From Oscillospiraceae bacterium (GTDB taxonomy: Bacteria > Bacillota > Clostridia > Oscillospirales > Ruminococcaceae): a stretch of DNA of 14,250 bases. Position numbers and translations under genes: made by a program. Shown here one piece after another: positions 7,974 through 14,194 of this stretch (position 1 is the first letter of the stretch; each line of letters starts with the position of its first letter). The notes beneath the pieces are model-generated. The model searched no databases and was not told the DNA's origin. It saw only the letters and a program-made list of their open reading frames with translations. The DNA lies in contig JAHHTS010000054.1 in assembly GCA_020024475.1 (NCBI GenBank), forward strand, positions 1 through 14,250, read 5' to 3'.

Positions 7974-8915
7974 ATGAAAAAGAATATTTATATCGTGCTA
8001 TGCCTTTTTTTTCTTTTTGCTTGTGATAAGGAAGATATTGTAATCTTTGATCAACATAAGGATAGTATTCAATTTGACTATAATCCTTTAAAAGATGAAA
8101 TGAGGTTAGAATATGATTTTGCAAATCAGTTTGTTTTAAATCGGGATGAGTATGGAATTTTGCAGGAGTATTATCTTGGTGATTCAATAACTAGAGATAC
8201 AATTTCGTTGAATTTGGTTTTAATGGGATATACATCTGAAATGGATCGTCCTTTTAATTTAAAGTCTGTTTCTGTTTTGTCTTTTGATAGCCTACCTAAG
8301 GCTCCGGTCGAATTTATGCCAACATATATATTTCGTGCAGGGCAATTACAAGATACTATTCAGGTGGTTTTACTTCGTCCCGAGAAGAGAGGAAAATATG
8401 CAGTAGGTATAACTTTTGACTTGAGGGGTGAGAATTCTTTGTTTGTATTGGGAGCTGAAGAACAATGTACTTTTCAGATCATGGTATCAGACAGTTATGA
8501 ATGTCCTGACAATTGGTCAGAAGGGGAGGATGCTTTGGGTGAATATTCTGAAGAAAAATATGCTTTTTTCGTGACTTTACTTCATCAGAAATTTACTCCT
8601 TATTTAGATTGGGAAAAATATAATCCTTTTTTACGTGAGGAATTAGAAAAGTACAATCGTTTGCATCCTGATACGCCTAAAGATTTTACATTCCCGGTTT
8701 ATACAAAACCACTTTGGTGGGATTGGTGGAATAATGCTGGAAGTTATTTAGGAGAATATTCAGAGGCGAAGAAAGAATTTGTAATAGGGGTTATGGGGGA
8801 AGATAACTATAATAGTGGAACAGATTGGGAAGGTTTTATGCCTCAATTAAAGGAGGCTTATGAGCAATATAATAGTAGCCATCCGGATTCACCTCTTCCT
8901 TTTTTGTTTCCTTGA
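7974..8915 (+). CDS. DUF4843-like lipoprotein with a duplicated C-terminal module
   Basis: Probable surface lipoprotein accessory to the SusC/SusD complex; the exact role of this family is unknown. The signal ends in LFAC with lipid cysteine C17 (then DKEDIVIFD). Residues ~30-165 look like a beta-sandwich (SIQFDY, DTISLNLVLMGY, DTIQVVLLRPEKRGKYAVGI), the core of the DUF4843 family. The C-terminal part carries two copies of a ~54-residue motif, at 188-241 and 259-313, each starting LGEYSE and containing DWE, a YN-x-x-HPD segment and a final F-x-FP. A tryptophan-rich linker (PLWWDWWNN) joins them. The two copies align at roughly 24 of 55 positions with one gap. Gaps are 26 bp upstream and 27 bp downstream. 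The family call is by remembered pattern and genomic position between susD-like and PKD-like genes. Confidence 0.75.
   Translation: MKKNIYIVLCLFFLFACDKEDIVIFDQHKDSIQFDYNPLKDEMRLEYDFANQFVLNRDEYGILQEYYLGDSITRDTISLNLVLMGYTSEMDRPFNLKSVSVLSFDSLPKAPVEFMPTYIFRAGQLQDTIQVVLLRPEKRGKYAVGITFDLRGENSLFVLGAEEQCTFQIMVSDSYECPDNWSEGEDALGEYSEEKYAFFVTLLHQKFTPYLDWEKYNPFLREELEKYNRLHPDTPKDFTFPVYTKPLWWDWWNNAGSYLGEYSEAKKEFVIGVMGEDNYNSGTDWEGFMPQLKEAYEQYNSSHPDSPLPFLFP
8535..8912 (+). repeat. Tandem duplication coding two ~54-residue modules within the DUF4843-like gene
   Basis: Copy 1 is at 8535-8696 and copy 2 at 8748-8912, separated by a 51-bp linker coding for a tryptophan-rich strand. The similarity is clear at protein level (LGEYSE, DWE, HPD, FP ends) but weak at DNA level, so the duplication is old rather than a recent slippage event. 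Confidence 0.75.
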
Positions 8916-8942
8916 TTTAGAATAATATAAAGTATTAAAAAA

Positions 8943-10514
8943 ATGAAAAATATAATTTTATATATTGTAATGATAACCTTTATTTTGAGTGGATGTTATG
9001 AAGATAAAGGTAATTATGATTATTGTGAAGTCAATAATTTAGATTCGATTTATTTTCTTCCTAAACCAACAGAAGAATCAGAAATTTTTAGTTATAAATA
9101 TCGTCAGCCTTCATTGGATACTCTTGTTGTGACTTATTCTCCTGTTGTGTGCCAATCTATGGAAGAACATGATGAAAATATTGAATACCAATGGATATTT
9201 TCAAGGGAGATAGAGGATGAGGTTGTGTATGATACTGTATTTGCAAAGGAGTTGACACTGAAGTTTCCCCCTAAAGAAAAAACGAGCTATTCCCCTTTGT
9301 TTCGGGCAATAGATCATACAACGGGGATAGAATATTATAGGAATCTGGAAATGAGTACAATTATTCCATTTGTTAATAGTTGGTTTGTATTACATGGAAA
9401 TTTCGGTGATCGTAAATTAGGAGTTGTGGAAGGTATTAATAAGGAAGATGAGAATATAAATATTATTGGAGATGTTTATAAGGAAATTTGGAATAGAAGA
9501 CGTTTTTTGAATGCGAATGCGTTGTTGTATATACCACATGATGGACGTGCTCCTGCAGTCGAACATTTGTTTGTTATAGAGAGAGATAGCTTATCTTATA
9601 TGCATCCTTTTGATATGGTTGTTTTTAAGAAGTTTGAATTGTTGATGCCTAAAGAGGCTTTACCGCGTCCTCGTTTGGTTTATGGTGTTTCTAATGAAGA
9701 AGATGCTGGCATGTTGATGGATGAAGATGGGCAGTTGTATTGGACAAGAGGTTGTGGATGGCTATTTAAAGTTAAAACTGATAATTTTACTCAAAATTAT
9801 GTAGCAGATAAAATGTTTATGACTAAAAGTGGTTATGTAACTATATGGGATAAAGTGAATCGGCAGTTTATGTATTATTATATTCTTCAAAATAGGCTTA
9901 TCAGATCTGATTCTGAAATTCATCCTGATGATAAAGGACGAGCTAAATTAACTTTATTTGATGAAGGGGTTTTTAAAGAAGATGAATGGAAGAAGCAAGA
10001 TGTACTTTTTATGGTACAAGGAAATAGTAGTATCTCTGAGAAAGGGATATTGGTTATTGCTAGAGACGATAATGGAAATTATAATATTTATCAGATTGGT
10101 TATGATGGTTGGGGTGATATTTTTATAGAGACTACTAAAACTTCTGCTCCTAAAATGCATTTGGATGAAGATTCTCAAGTGGCAACCTCGATTGCTTTTA
10201 AGGATCAAATATTCTATACTCGGGGTAATAAACTTTATTTATATAATATTGCTAGTGGAGAAGAGATATATCTTTATAAGGTAAATGGTTTAATAACAAA
10301 ATTAAAATTTAGATGTGACCGTTGGTATGATGAAGGATATGGAACAATAGATGCTAATAATAGACTTGCTCTTGTTGTAAAAGGAAGTGATGGAAGAGGA
10401 GGAATTCATGAACTTTTTTTAAGTATTGGTGGAGATGTTGATAAGGTTTCTGTTTATTCAGATTTTGATGAGATTCAGGATATTATTTTTTCTAAATCCG
10501 GAATGTTAAGATAG
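8943..10514 (+). CDS. PKD-like family surface lipoprotein
   Basis: Predicted outer-membrane lipoprotein, probably a surface accessory binder for the SusC/SusD complex. The signal ends in LSGC with lipid cysteine C18, followed directly by YEDKGNYDY, a start typical of the PKD-like lipoproteins that follow SusD in Bacteroidota. Residues about 28-140 look like Ig/PKD-type strands (LDTLVVTYSPVV, IEYQWIF, SPLFRAIDHTTGIEY). From about 150 onward repeated short strands (SWFVLHGNFGDRKLGVV, NKLYLYNIASGEEIYLY, ITKLKFRCDRWY) suggest a beta-propeller-like C-terminal half. No catalytic motif was seen. The length of 523 residues fits the family. It lies 27 bp after the DUF4843-like gene and 33 bp before the last operon gene. 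The ligand is unknown. Confidence 0.8.
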   Translation: MKNIILYIVMITFILSGCYEDKGNYDYCEVNNLDSIYFLPKPTEESEIFSYKYRQPSLDTLVVTYSPVVCQSMEEHDENIEYQWIFSREIEDEVVYDTVFAKELTLKFPPKEKTSYSPLFRAIDHTTGIEYYRNLEMSTIIPFVNSWFVLHGNFGDRKLGVVEGINKEDENINIIGDVYKEIWNRRRFLNANALLYIPHDGRAPAVEHLFVIERDSLSYMHPFDMVVFKKFELLMPKEALPRPRLVYGVSNEEDAGMLMDEDGQLYWTRGCGWLFKVKTDNFTQNYVADKMFMTKSGYVTIWDKVNRQFMYYYILQNRLIRSDSEIHPDDKGRAKLTLFDEGVFKEDEWKKQDVLFMVQGNSSISEKGILVIARDDNGNYNIYQIGYDGWGDIFIETTKTSAPKMHLDEDSQVATSIAFKDQIFYTRGNKLYLYNIASGEEIYLYKVNGLITKLKFRCDRWYDEGYGTIDANNRLALVVKGSDGRGGIHELFLSIGGDVDKVSVYSDFDEIQDIIFSKSGMLR

Positions 10515-10547
10515 CAATGAATGAGGATATTAAATTGATGTAGAAAT

Positions 10548-11510
10548 ATGAAGATTGTATTGATGATATTGTTTCTGAGTGTTTTAAATATAAATTTAAA
10601 AGCTCAGAAAATAGCTAGAGTTGGAGTTGAAATTAGTGGTTATGATGGAGATTTTGTGGATTTTGAATTTGTCAATGATGTTACTAATAATATGACATTC
10701 CCATATGAGAAAAATAAGATGATAGATTATATTGTTGAATTAAAAGAACCTAGTTTGTTGAAAATTAATTCTTGGGTGTGGATGGTTATCTGCCCGGGTG
10801 ATGATATTGAAGTTGATATTACATATCAAGGTCGGGTGTATGAACATGCAAAATTTAAAGGGATTCCTGCAGCAGTAGTTTTGAATTCTGCTATTAGTGA
10901 TGGTTCTTTGATACGTTTGAAGGACCGGTATAGATTAAATCCGTTAGCTGCGGTAATGACTAAAGTTACAACGAATGATTATCATGAAGCAACTTTGAGA
11001 AATTGGAAAAAAGAAAAAGAACTTTTAGAGGCTATACGTTTTCAAGTTAATCTGGAAGCATATAATTATATATATGCAGAAATGGAAGGAATATACATGT
11101 CCAATTTAGTTGATTTTCCATTTATGGCTGCAGCGATTAGGCATCAAAATTTTAAAGATGTTGAACCGAGAGGATTTTGGACGGTGATGGATGGGTATCA
11201 AATAAAAGAAGATAAATTTTCTCTTAGAAGTATGTCTTATATAAATTGGTTAATCGAATATGCCGATTTTATGTTGAAATATGAAGATTATATCTCGGGG
11301 AAAGAAATTCGTAGTGTAATTGATATTGAATCGGAATATTATTTTTTGGCAAAATTTTATAAGGGTGCGGTTCGTGATATCGTATTGTATAATTTTTTGA
11401 CTCGATTAATTGATTCTGGGAAAGATAAAGTGTTGGTTGCTTCTTTTGTTGATGATTATTTGAAGAATTATAACCATAATAGAACTTTTAGAAAGGAACT
11501 TAAGAAGTAG
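10548..11510 (+). CDS. Secreted TlpA-like N-terminal region protein without a thioredoxin domain
   Basis: Function not established. Residues 1-19 are a signal peptide (MKIVLMILFLSVLNINLKAQ, cut near KAQ). A beta-rich part follows with LKEPSLLKI, a PGDDIEVDI turn and FKGIPAAV, resembling the DUF4369-like front domain of TlpA-family proteins. Residues ~150-320 are helical (YYFLAKFYKGAVRDIVLYN, VDDYLKNYNHNRTFRKEL), resembling the linker that normally precedes a thioredoxin domain. The protein stops exactly where that domain would begin, so no CxxC is present. The stop TAG (11508-11510) lies within the IS66 target duplication, and both copies contain it, so the insertion did not cause the truncation. 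It is the last operon gene, mirroring the intact TlpA-like gene near the front. It may be a redox-inactive binding protein or a remnant. Confidence 0.65.
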   Translation: MKIVLMILFLSVLNINLKAQKIARVGVEISGYDGDFVDFEFVNDVTNNMTFPYEKNKMIDYIVELKEPSLLKINSWVWMVICPGDDIEVDITYQGRVYEHAKFKGIPAAVVLNSAISDGSLIRLKDRYRLNPLAAVMTKVTTNDYHEATLRNWKKEKELLEAIRFQVNLEAYNYIYAEMEGIYMSNLVDFPFMAAAIRHQNFKDVEPRGFWTVMDGYQIKEDKFSLRSMSYINWLIEYADFMLKYEDYISGKEIRSVIDIESEYYFLAKFYKGAVRDIVLYNFLTRLIDSGKDKVLVASFVDDYLKNYNHNRTFRKELKK

Positions 11511-11514
11511 TTTT
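11507..11514. repeat. IS66 target-site duplication, left copy
   Basis: GTAGTTTT directly abuts the left end of the IS66 element and is repeated exactly at 14073-14080. Eight bases is the duplication length known for IS66-family insertion. The copy includes the TAG stop codon of the preceding gene. Confidence 0.95.
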
Positions 11515-11539
11515 GTAAGCATTCGGTAAACCACGTATT
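11515..11539 (+). repeat. IS66 left terminal inverted repeat
   Basis: Starts GTAAGCATTCGGTAAA and ends ACGTATT. It matches the reverse complement of 14048-14072 at 20 of 25 positions, with mismatches at repeat positions 7, 9, 10, 17 and 18. The blocks GTAAGC, GGTAAA and ACGTATT are conserved and would be the transposase contact sites. Confidence 0.9.
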
Positions 11540-11587
11540 TTTCCCTCCAACTTCCGTCATTAACTTTACGTCCCCAAAGCAAAGTTA
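11538..11587 (+). promoter_or_regulatory. tnpA: Possible tnpA promoter with overlapping start-site hairpin
   Basis: TTTT (11538-11541), 19 bases, then TAACTTTA (11561-11568) is a weak match to the Bacteroidota TTTG/TAnnTTTG promoter. TAACTTT (11561-11567) is also the left arm of a 7-bp inverted repeat whose right arm AAAGTTA (11581-11587) ends on the A of the tnpA ATG. A transcript starting at this promoter would lack the left arm, while one reading in from outside would contain both. Confidence 0.35.
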
Positions 11588-11964
11588 TGATGACACGAGA
11601 AGAAGTAGCAGAGATAATGAACTACTGCAAAGGGCACAAAGTGACCTATAAGTCAAGACTGGAGGAACTCCATATCCCTGTATGGCGGTTTTATGACAGC
11701 AAATCCCGTTATGCCGCGGAACAATCATCGGGTAAAAGGGCTCAAGGTGAGTTTATCGAGCTTCCGCACAGCGGATCTTTTGTTCCGGTTCCTTCATTTG
11801 CTGGAACAACCGGACGGAAACAGAAAAGTACACCGGCCGCGTCAAGCGGATTGAAAGAGATAGAAATACGTACACCGGCCGGTAGTGCCATACGTATTTG
11901 CGGTGAGCTAAATGAAAAGGAACTGTTTTCAATCATCCATGTCTGCAGCCATGTTCAGCCTTAA
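11587..11964 (+). CDS. tnpA: IS66 accessory protein TnpA
   Basis: First of the three IS66 genes; an accessory protein needed with TnpB for efficient transposition, probably DNA-binding. The N-terminal part (REEVAEIMNYCKGHKVTYKSR) looks helical with a helix-turn-helix-like region and is followed by WRFYDSKSRYAAEQ, a recognisable TnpA segment in Bacteroides IS66 elements. The middle (45-90) is low-complexity and polar, and the C-terminus ends in a strand-rich block (IEIRTPAGSAIRICGELNE). The length of 125 residues is normal. Two ATGs stand in tandem at 11587 and 11590, and either may be used. The 3' end overlaps the start of tnpB by about 14 bases, implying translational coupling. It appears intact. 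Confidence 0.85.
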   Translation: MMTREEVAEIMNYCKGHKVTYKSRLEELHIPVWRFYDSKSRYAAEQSSGKRAQGEFIELPHSGSFVPVPSFAGTTGRKQKSTPAASSGLKEIEIRTPAGSAIRICGELNEKELFSIIHVCSHVQP

Positions 11965-12319
11965 TGACAGTATGCGCTATCTGTTGTATAACCGCCCGAC
12001 TGATATGCGCAAAAGTTTCCATACTCTCAGCGGTATCATCACCGACGCCATGGGGCAGGACCCCTGCAACGGCAACGTGTATATCTTCATAAACCGAGCC
12101 CGTGACCGCATAAAGCTCCTGCATTGGGAGCCTGGCGGCATGGTGCTGTATTCCAAACTTCTGGAAGCCGGTACCTTAGGCAATCCTGATTCTGCCAACG
12201 ATAATGAGGTCTGTGCAAATATAGAATGGCGGGAACTTGTCATGATTGTGGAGGGTATCATGGAAGCCCGCGACTCCCGTCGCACGAGACTTGAAAACCT
12301 GCAGAAACTTCGAAAATAG
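11951..12319 (+). CDS. tnpB: IS66 accessory protein TnpB
   Basis: Second IS66 gene, the conserved Orf2 (TnpB) accessory protein. Diagnostic segments are MRYLLYNRPTDMRKSFHTLSG near the N-terminus, VYIFINRARDRIKLLHWEPGG and MVLYSKLLEAG. These match the IS66 Orf2 pattern closely (TDMRKG-type motif, NRRRDRIKLL-type motif). The ATG at 11951 (MFSLNDSMRYLL) was chosen because family members start at this point; an ATG at 11939 is also possible, and the frame stays open further upstream inside tnpA. The product has 122 residues and is intact, ending in TAG at 12317-12319. It overlaps the tnpA end. Its molecular role in transposition is not well defined. Confidence 0.9.
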   Translation: MFSLNDSMRYLLYNRPTDMRKSFHTLSGIITDAMGQDPCNGNVYIFINRARDRIKLLHWEPGGMVLYSKLLEAGTLGNPDSANDNEVCANIEWRELVMIVEGIMEARDSRRTRLENLQKLRK

Positions 12320-12337
12320 TGCCGTTTTTTTACTCTA

Positions 12338-12373
12338 TTTGCTTTTGTATGTCATTGGTTTTTAGTATATTTC
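12338..12373 (+). promoter_or_regulatory. tnpC: Possible internal promoter for tnpC
   Basis: In the 70-bp gap after tnpB, TTTG (12344-12347; another at 12338-12341) is followed after 18 bases by TATATTTC (12366-12373), one base off TAnnTTTG. Transcription would begin just before the tnpC start. This stretch is AT-rich compared with the rest of the element, so chance matches are possible. Confidence 0.3.
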
Positions 12374-12392
12374 ATTGTAAAACAATGAGATG
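12368..12392 (+). promoter_or_regulatory. tnpC: Hairpin sequestering the tnpC start codon
   Basis: CATTGT (12373-12378) and ACAATG (12382-12387) form a stem closed by a 3-base loop. Pairing continues outward through 12368-12372 with 12388-12392, including two G-U pairs, so all three bases of the ATG at 12390 are paired in an 11-bp stem. A second in-frame ATG at 12396 lies just outside it. The left arm overlaps the possible tnpC -7 box. Confidence 0.45.
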
Positions 12393-13946
12393 CAGATGCT
12401 TACAGAAGAACAGGAAAAAGCCTTATTGGAAGAAATTGATAAGCTCCGTCAGGATAAGGCGGCGCTTATCAGCAGGGTTGCTTCACTGGAACAATCCCTG
12501 TACTGGTTCCGGAAAAAAGTCTTTGGCTGTATGAGTGAGAAGAACCTTCCTCTTGATCCCAACCAGTTGTCGCTGTTTACACAGCAGGAAATGTCTTCTG
12601 ATGAGAAGGCTGAACTTGAAGAGGAAGTACGCAAGGCAGAAGAAGAGATGACAAGGACCATAAAGGTCAGGGAGAAACCTGTCCGTAAGCCTCTTGATAC
12701 CTCCCTGCTGCCTGTAGAGGAAATCAATCTTTACCCTGAAGGTACTACCACAGAAGACGGTGGACTGAAAGACGATTTCGTTGAAATCGGAACAGAAGAG
12801 ACTCTGCGCCTGGAACGTATCCCGGAAAAAGTCTATATAGTAAAGACCATCCGCCACAAGGTAATAAGAAAATCAGAACTCAAGGAAAAGCATCCCGAAG
12901 AGAGACATATCCTTATCAGTCCGCTTCCTTTGGTACCTGTGGGCAAATGTATGGCAGGTTCGTCCGTACTGACTGACATTATCATCGGCAAGTTCATGTA
13001 TCATCTGCCTTTCTACCGCCTCATACAGCAGTACCATGAGTCCAGCATAACCATCAGTGACTCGACCATGGGTGGATGGTATGAGGCGGCAGTGGAAAAG
13101 CTGAAGATTCTCTATAACCTCCTCAAGAAGCAGATACTCTCGAGTGAATATATATAGGTAGACGAGAGCGTGATACCTGTTATAGACAACGAAAAGCACA
13201 AGACGAGAAAAGGTTATGAGTGGTGCCTGCGTGACGGTATCACCGGAGACGTCGTGTTCCATTATGACCGTGGCAGCCGTAGCGGGAAGGTTGCCCGTGA
13301 ACTCCTCGGCAATTATGTCGGGCTTGCGCAGTGCGACGGCTATGATGCCTACGAACAGTTCGAACGGATGAAAGGCATCATGCTGTTCGGCTGTCGGGCC
13401 CATGCAAGGAGAAAGTTCACGGAAGCACTGGACGAGAACAGGGCACTGGCTACACAGGCATTATACCATATAGGGAAACTGTACAAAGTCGAATCTGAGG
13501 CTGACAAAGCCGAGCTTTCGATAGAAGAACGCAAGGAAAAACGTATCCGGGAGTCTTACCCTGTGATACTGGAATTTGAAAAGTGGATGCAGGATGCATA
13601 CCTTAAGGTGCTACCTAAGAGCCGCACCGGGAAAGCTATAGAATACACCTTCTCACTTCTTCCCAGACTCTCCTGATATATAAATGACGGAAGGGTGAAC
13701 ATAGACAACAATCTCATTGAGAATGCGATAAGGCCTTTGGCTTTGGGAAGGAAAAATTATCTATTCTGTGGCAACGACGCATCGGCATACAGAGCGGCCA
13801 TTGTATATTCTCTTATCGGGACCTGCAAGTCTGCCGGAGTTAACCCCAGAGTATGGATGGAGGACGTACTGAGGAAAATACCGTATTATGAAAGGGATAA
13901 AAAGGATATGACAGAGCTTCTTCCACGGGACTGGGCTAAATCTTAA
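12390..13946 (+). pseudogene. tnpC: IS66 transposase TnpC interrupted by two in-frame stop codons
   Basis: DDE transposase of the element. Read through its stops, it is 518 residues in a single frame, the normal full length. Residues ~1-45 form a leucine-zipper-like coiled coil (LLEEIDKLRQDKAALISRV), followed by the zinc-finger-like and central regions (FMYHLPFYRLIQQYHES). The RNase H-like core has candidate catalytic residues D258 (VDESVIPV), D316 (QCDGYDAY) and E444 (NNLIENAIRPLALGRKN), all intact. Codon 256 is TAG (13155-13157), where relatives have Q (YIQVDES). Codon 429 is TGA (13674-13676), where relatives have R (LSRY). Both fit C-to-T changes of CAG and CGA. There is no frameshift. 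Translation would stop at 255 residues, leaving only the DNA-binding half and no catalysis. Confidence 0.9.
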
Positions 13947-13979
13947 CAAATCTGTTCCGAATTGATATAATTTGATGCT

Positions 13980-14038
13980 ATTAGTCCCGACTCGGCACGA
14001 TTCGTTCTGATTCGCCTCCGAGTCGGGACTAATTTTTT
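13980..14038 (+). terminator. Strong intrinsic terminator at the right end of IS66
   Basis: A perfect 15-bp stem (TTAGTCCCGACTCGG at 13981-13995 with its complement at 14018-14032), extended by one A-T pair, encloses a 22-base loop and is followed by TTTTTT (14033-14038). It lies between the tnpC stop and the right terminal repeat. It would end transcripts from tnpC and any read-through from the upstream operon. Confidence 0.85.
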
Positions 14039-14047
14039 GTATTTTGC

Positions 14048-14072
14048 AATACGTACTTTACCAGAAGCTTAC
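14048..14072 (-). repeat. IS66 right terminal inverted repeat
   Basis: Read on the minus strand it begins GTAAGCTTCTGGTAAA and ends ACGTATT. It matches the left repeat at 20 of 25 positions. The outermost base adjoins the right copy of the target duplication. Confidence 0.9.
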
Positions 14073-14080
14073 GTAGTTTT
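14073..14080. repeat. IS66 target-site duplication, right copy
   Basis: GTAGTTTT, identical to 11507-11514. Joining the flanks across one copy gives the pre-insertion sequence AAGAAGTAGTTTTGGGTTGA, which keeps the TAG stop of the last operon gene. Confidence 0.95.
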
Positions 14081-14117
14081 GGGTTGATTATTATAAAAAA
14101 TTTAGTTAAGCGAGTAT

Positions 14118-14155
14118 ATCAACGAGGTATTATTAATATCTCGTTGATTTTAATT
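14118..14155 (+). terminator. Probable original terminator of the SusC/SusD operon
   Basis: ATCAACGAG (14118-14126) and CTCGTTGAT (14140-14148) form a 9-bp stem that can continue inward by one G-U and four A-U pairs, and it is followed by TTTTAATTTT. With the IS66 element removed it would lie about 45 bp after the stop of the last operon gene, and it precedes a convergent minus-strand gene. Confidence 0.7.
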
Positions 14156-14194
14156 TTATAGAAATGTGTTGAATAAAATCAGTTTTTCTTTGTT

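Larger units (their letters stand above)
11515..14072 (+). mobile_element. Complete IS66-family insertion sequence (2558 bp)
   Basis: The element has the three-gene IS66 layout tnpA-tnpB-tnpC on the plus strand, terminal inverted repeats starting GTAAGC, and a perfect 8-bp target duplication (GTAGTTTT), so both ends are defined by sequence. Its base composition is visibly GC-richer than the AT-rich operon and flanks, which indicates arrival from another genomic background. It inserted 4 bp after the stop codon of the last operon gene and so separates the operon from the hairpin terminator at 14118-14148. The element carries its own strong terminator near the right end. tnpC has two in-frame stop codons, so the copy is probably unable to move by itself unless they are suppressed or complemented in trans. 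Confidence 0.95.

Noticed and set aside
10548..11510. Truncation of the last operon gene by the IS66 insertion
   Set aside because: The TAG stop is within both target-duplication copies and so existed before insertion; the sequence after the right copy has no thioredoxin-coding frame and reaches another stop within about ten codons.
11912..11964. Programmed frameshift producing a TnpA-TnpB fusion
   Set aside because: tnpB has its own well-placed ATG at 11951 matching the family start, and no slippery heptamer was seen in the overlap.
12319..12534. A 71-codon plus-strand frame between tnpB and tnpC
   Set aside because: It overlaps the coiled-coil part of tnpC out of frame and has no recognisable content.
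12873..13403. A 176-codon minus-strand open frame opposite tnpC
   Set aside because: It is a mirror of the conserved transposase frame, shows no family resemblance, and the plus-strand reading has clear IS66 motifs.
12390..13946. Reassigned stop codons as an explanation for the tnpC interruptions
   Set aside because: Other genes here end normally at TGA (DUF4843-like gene, 8913-8915) and TAG (PKD-like gene, tnpB, last operon gene), so a changed genetic code is unlikely.
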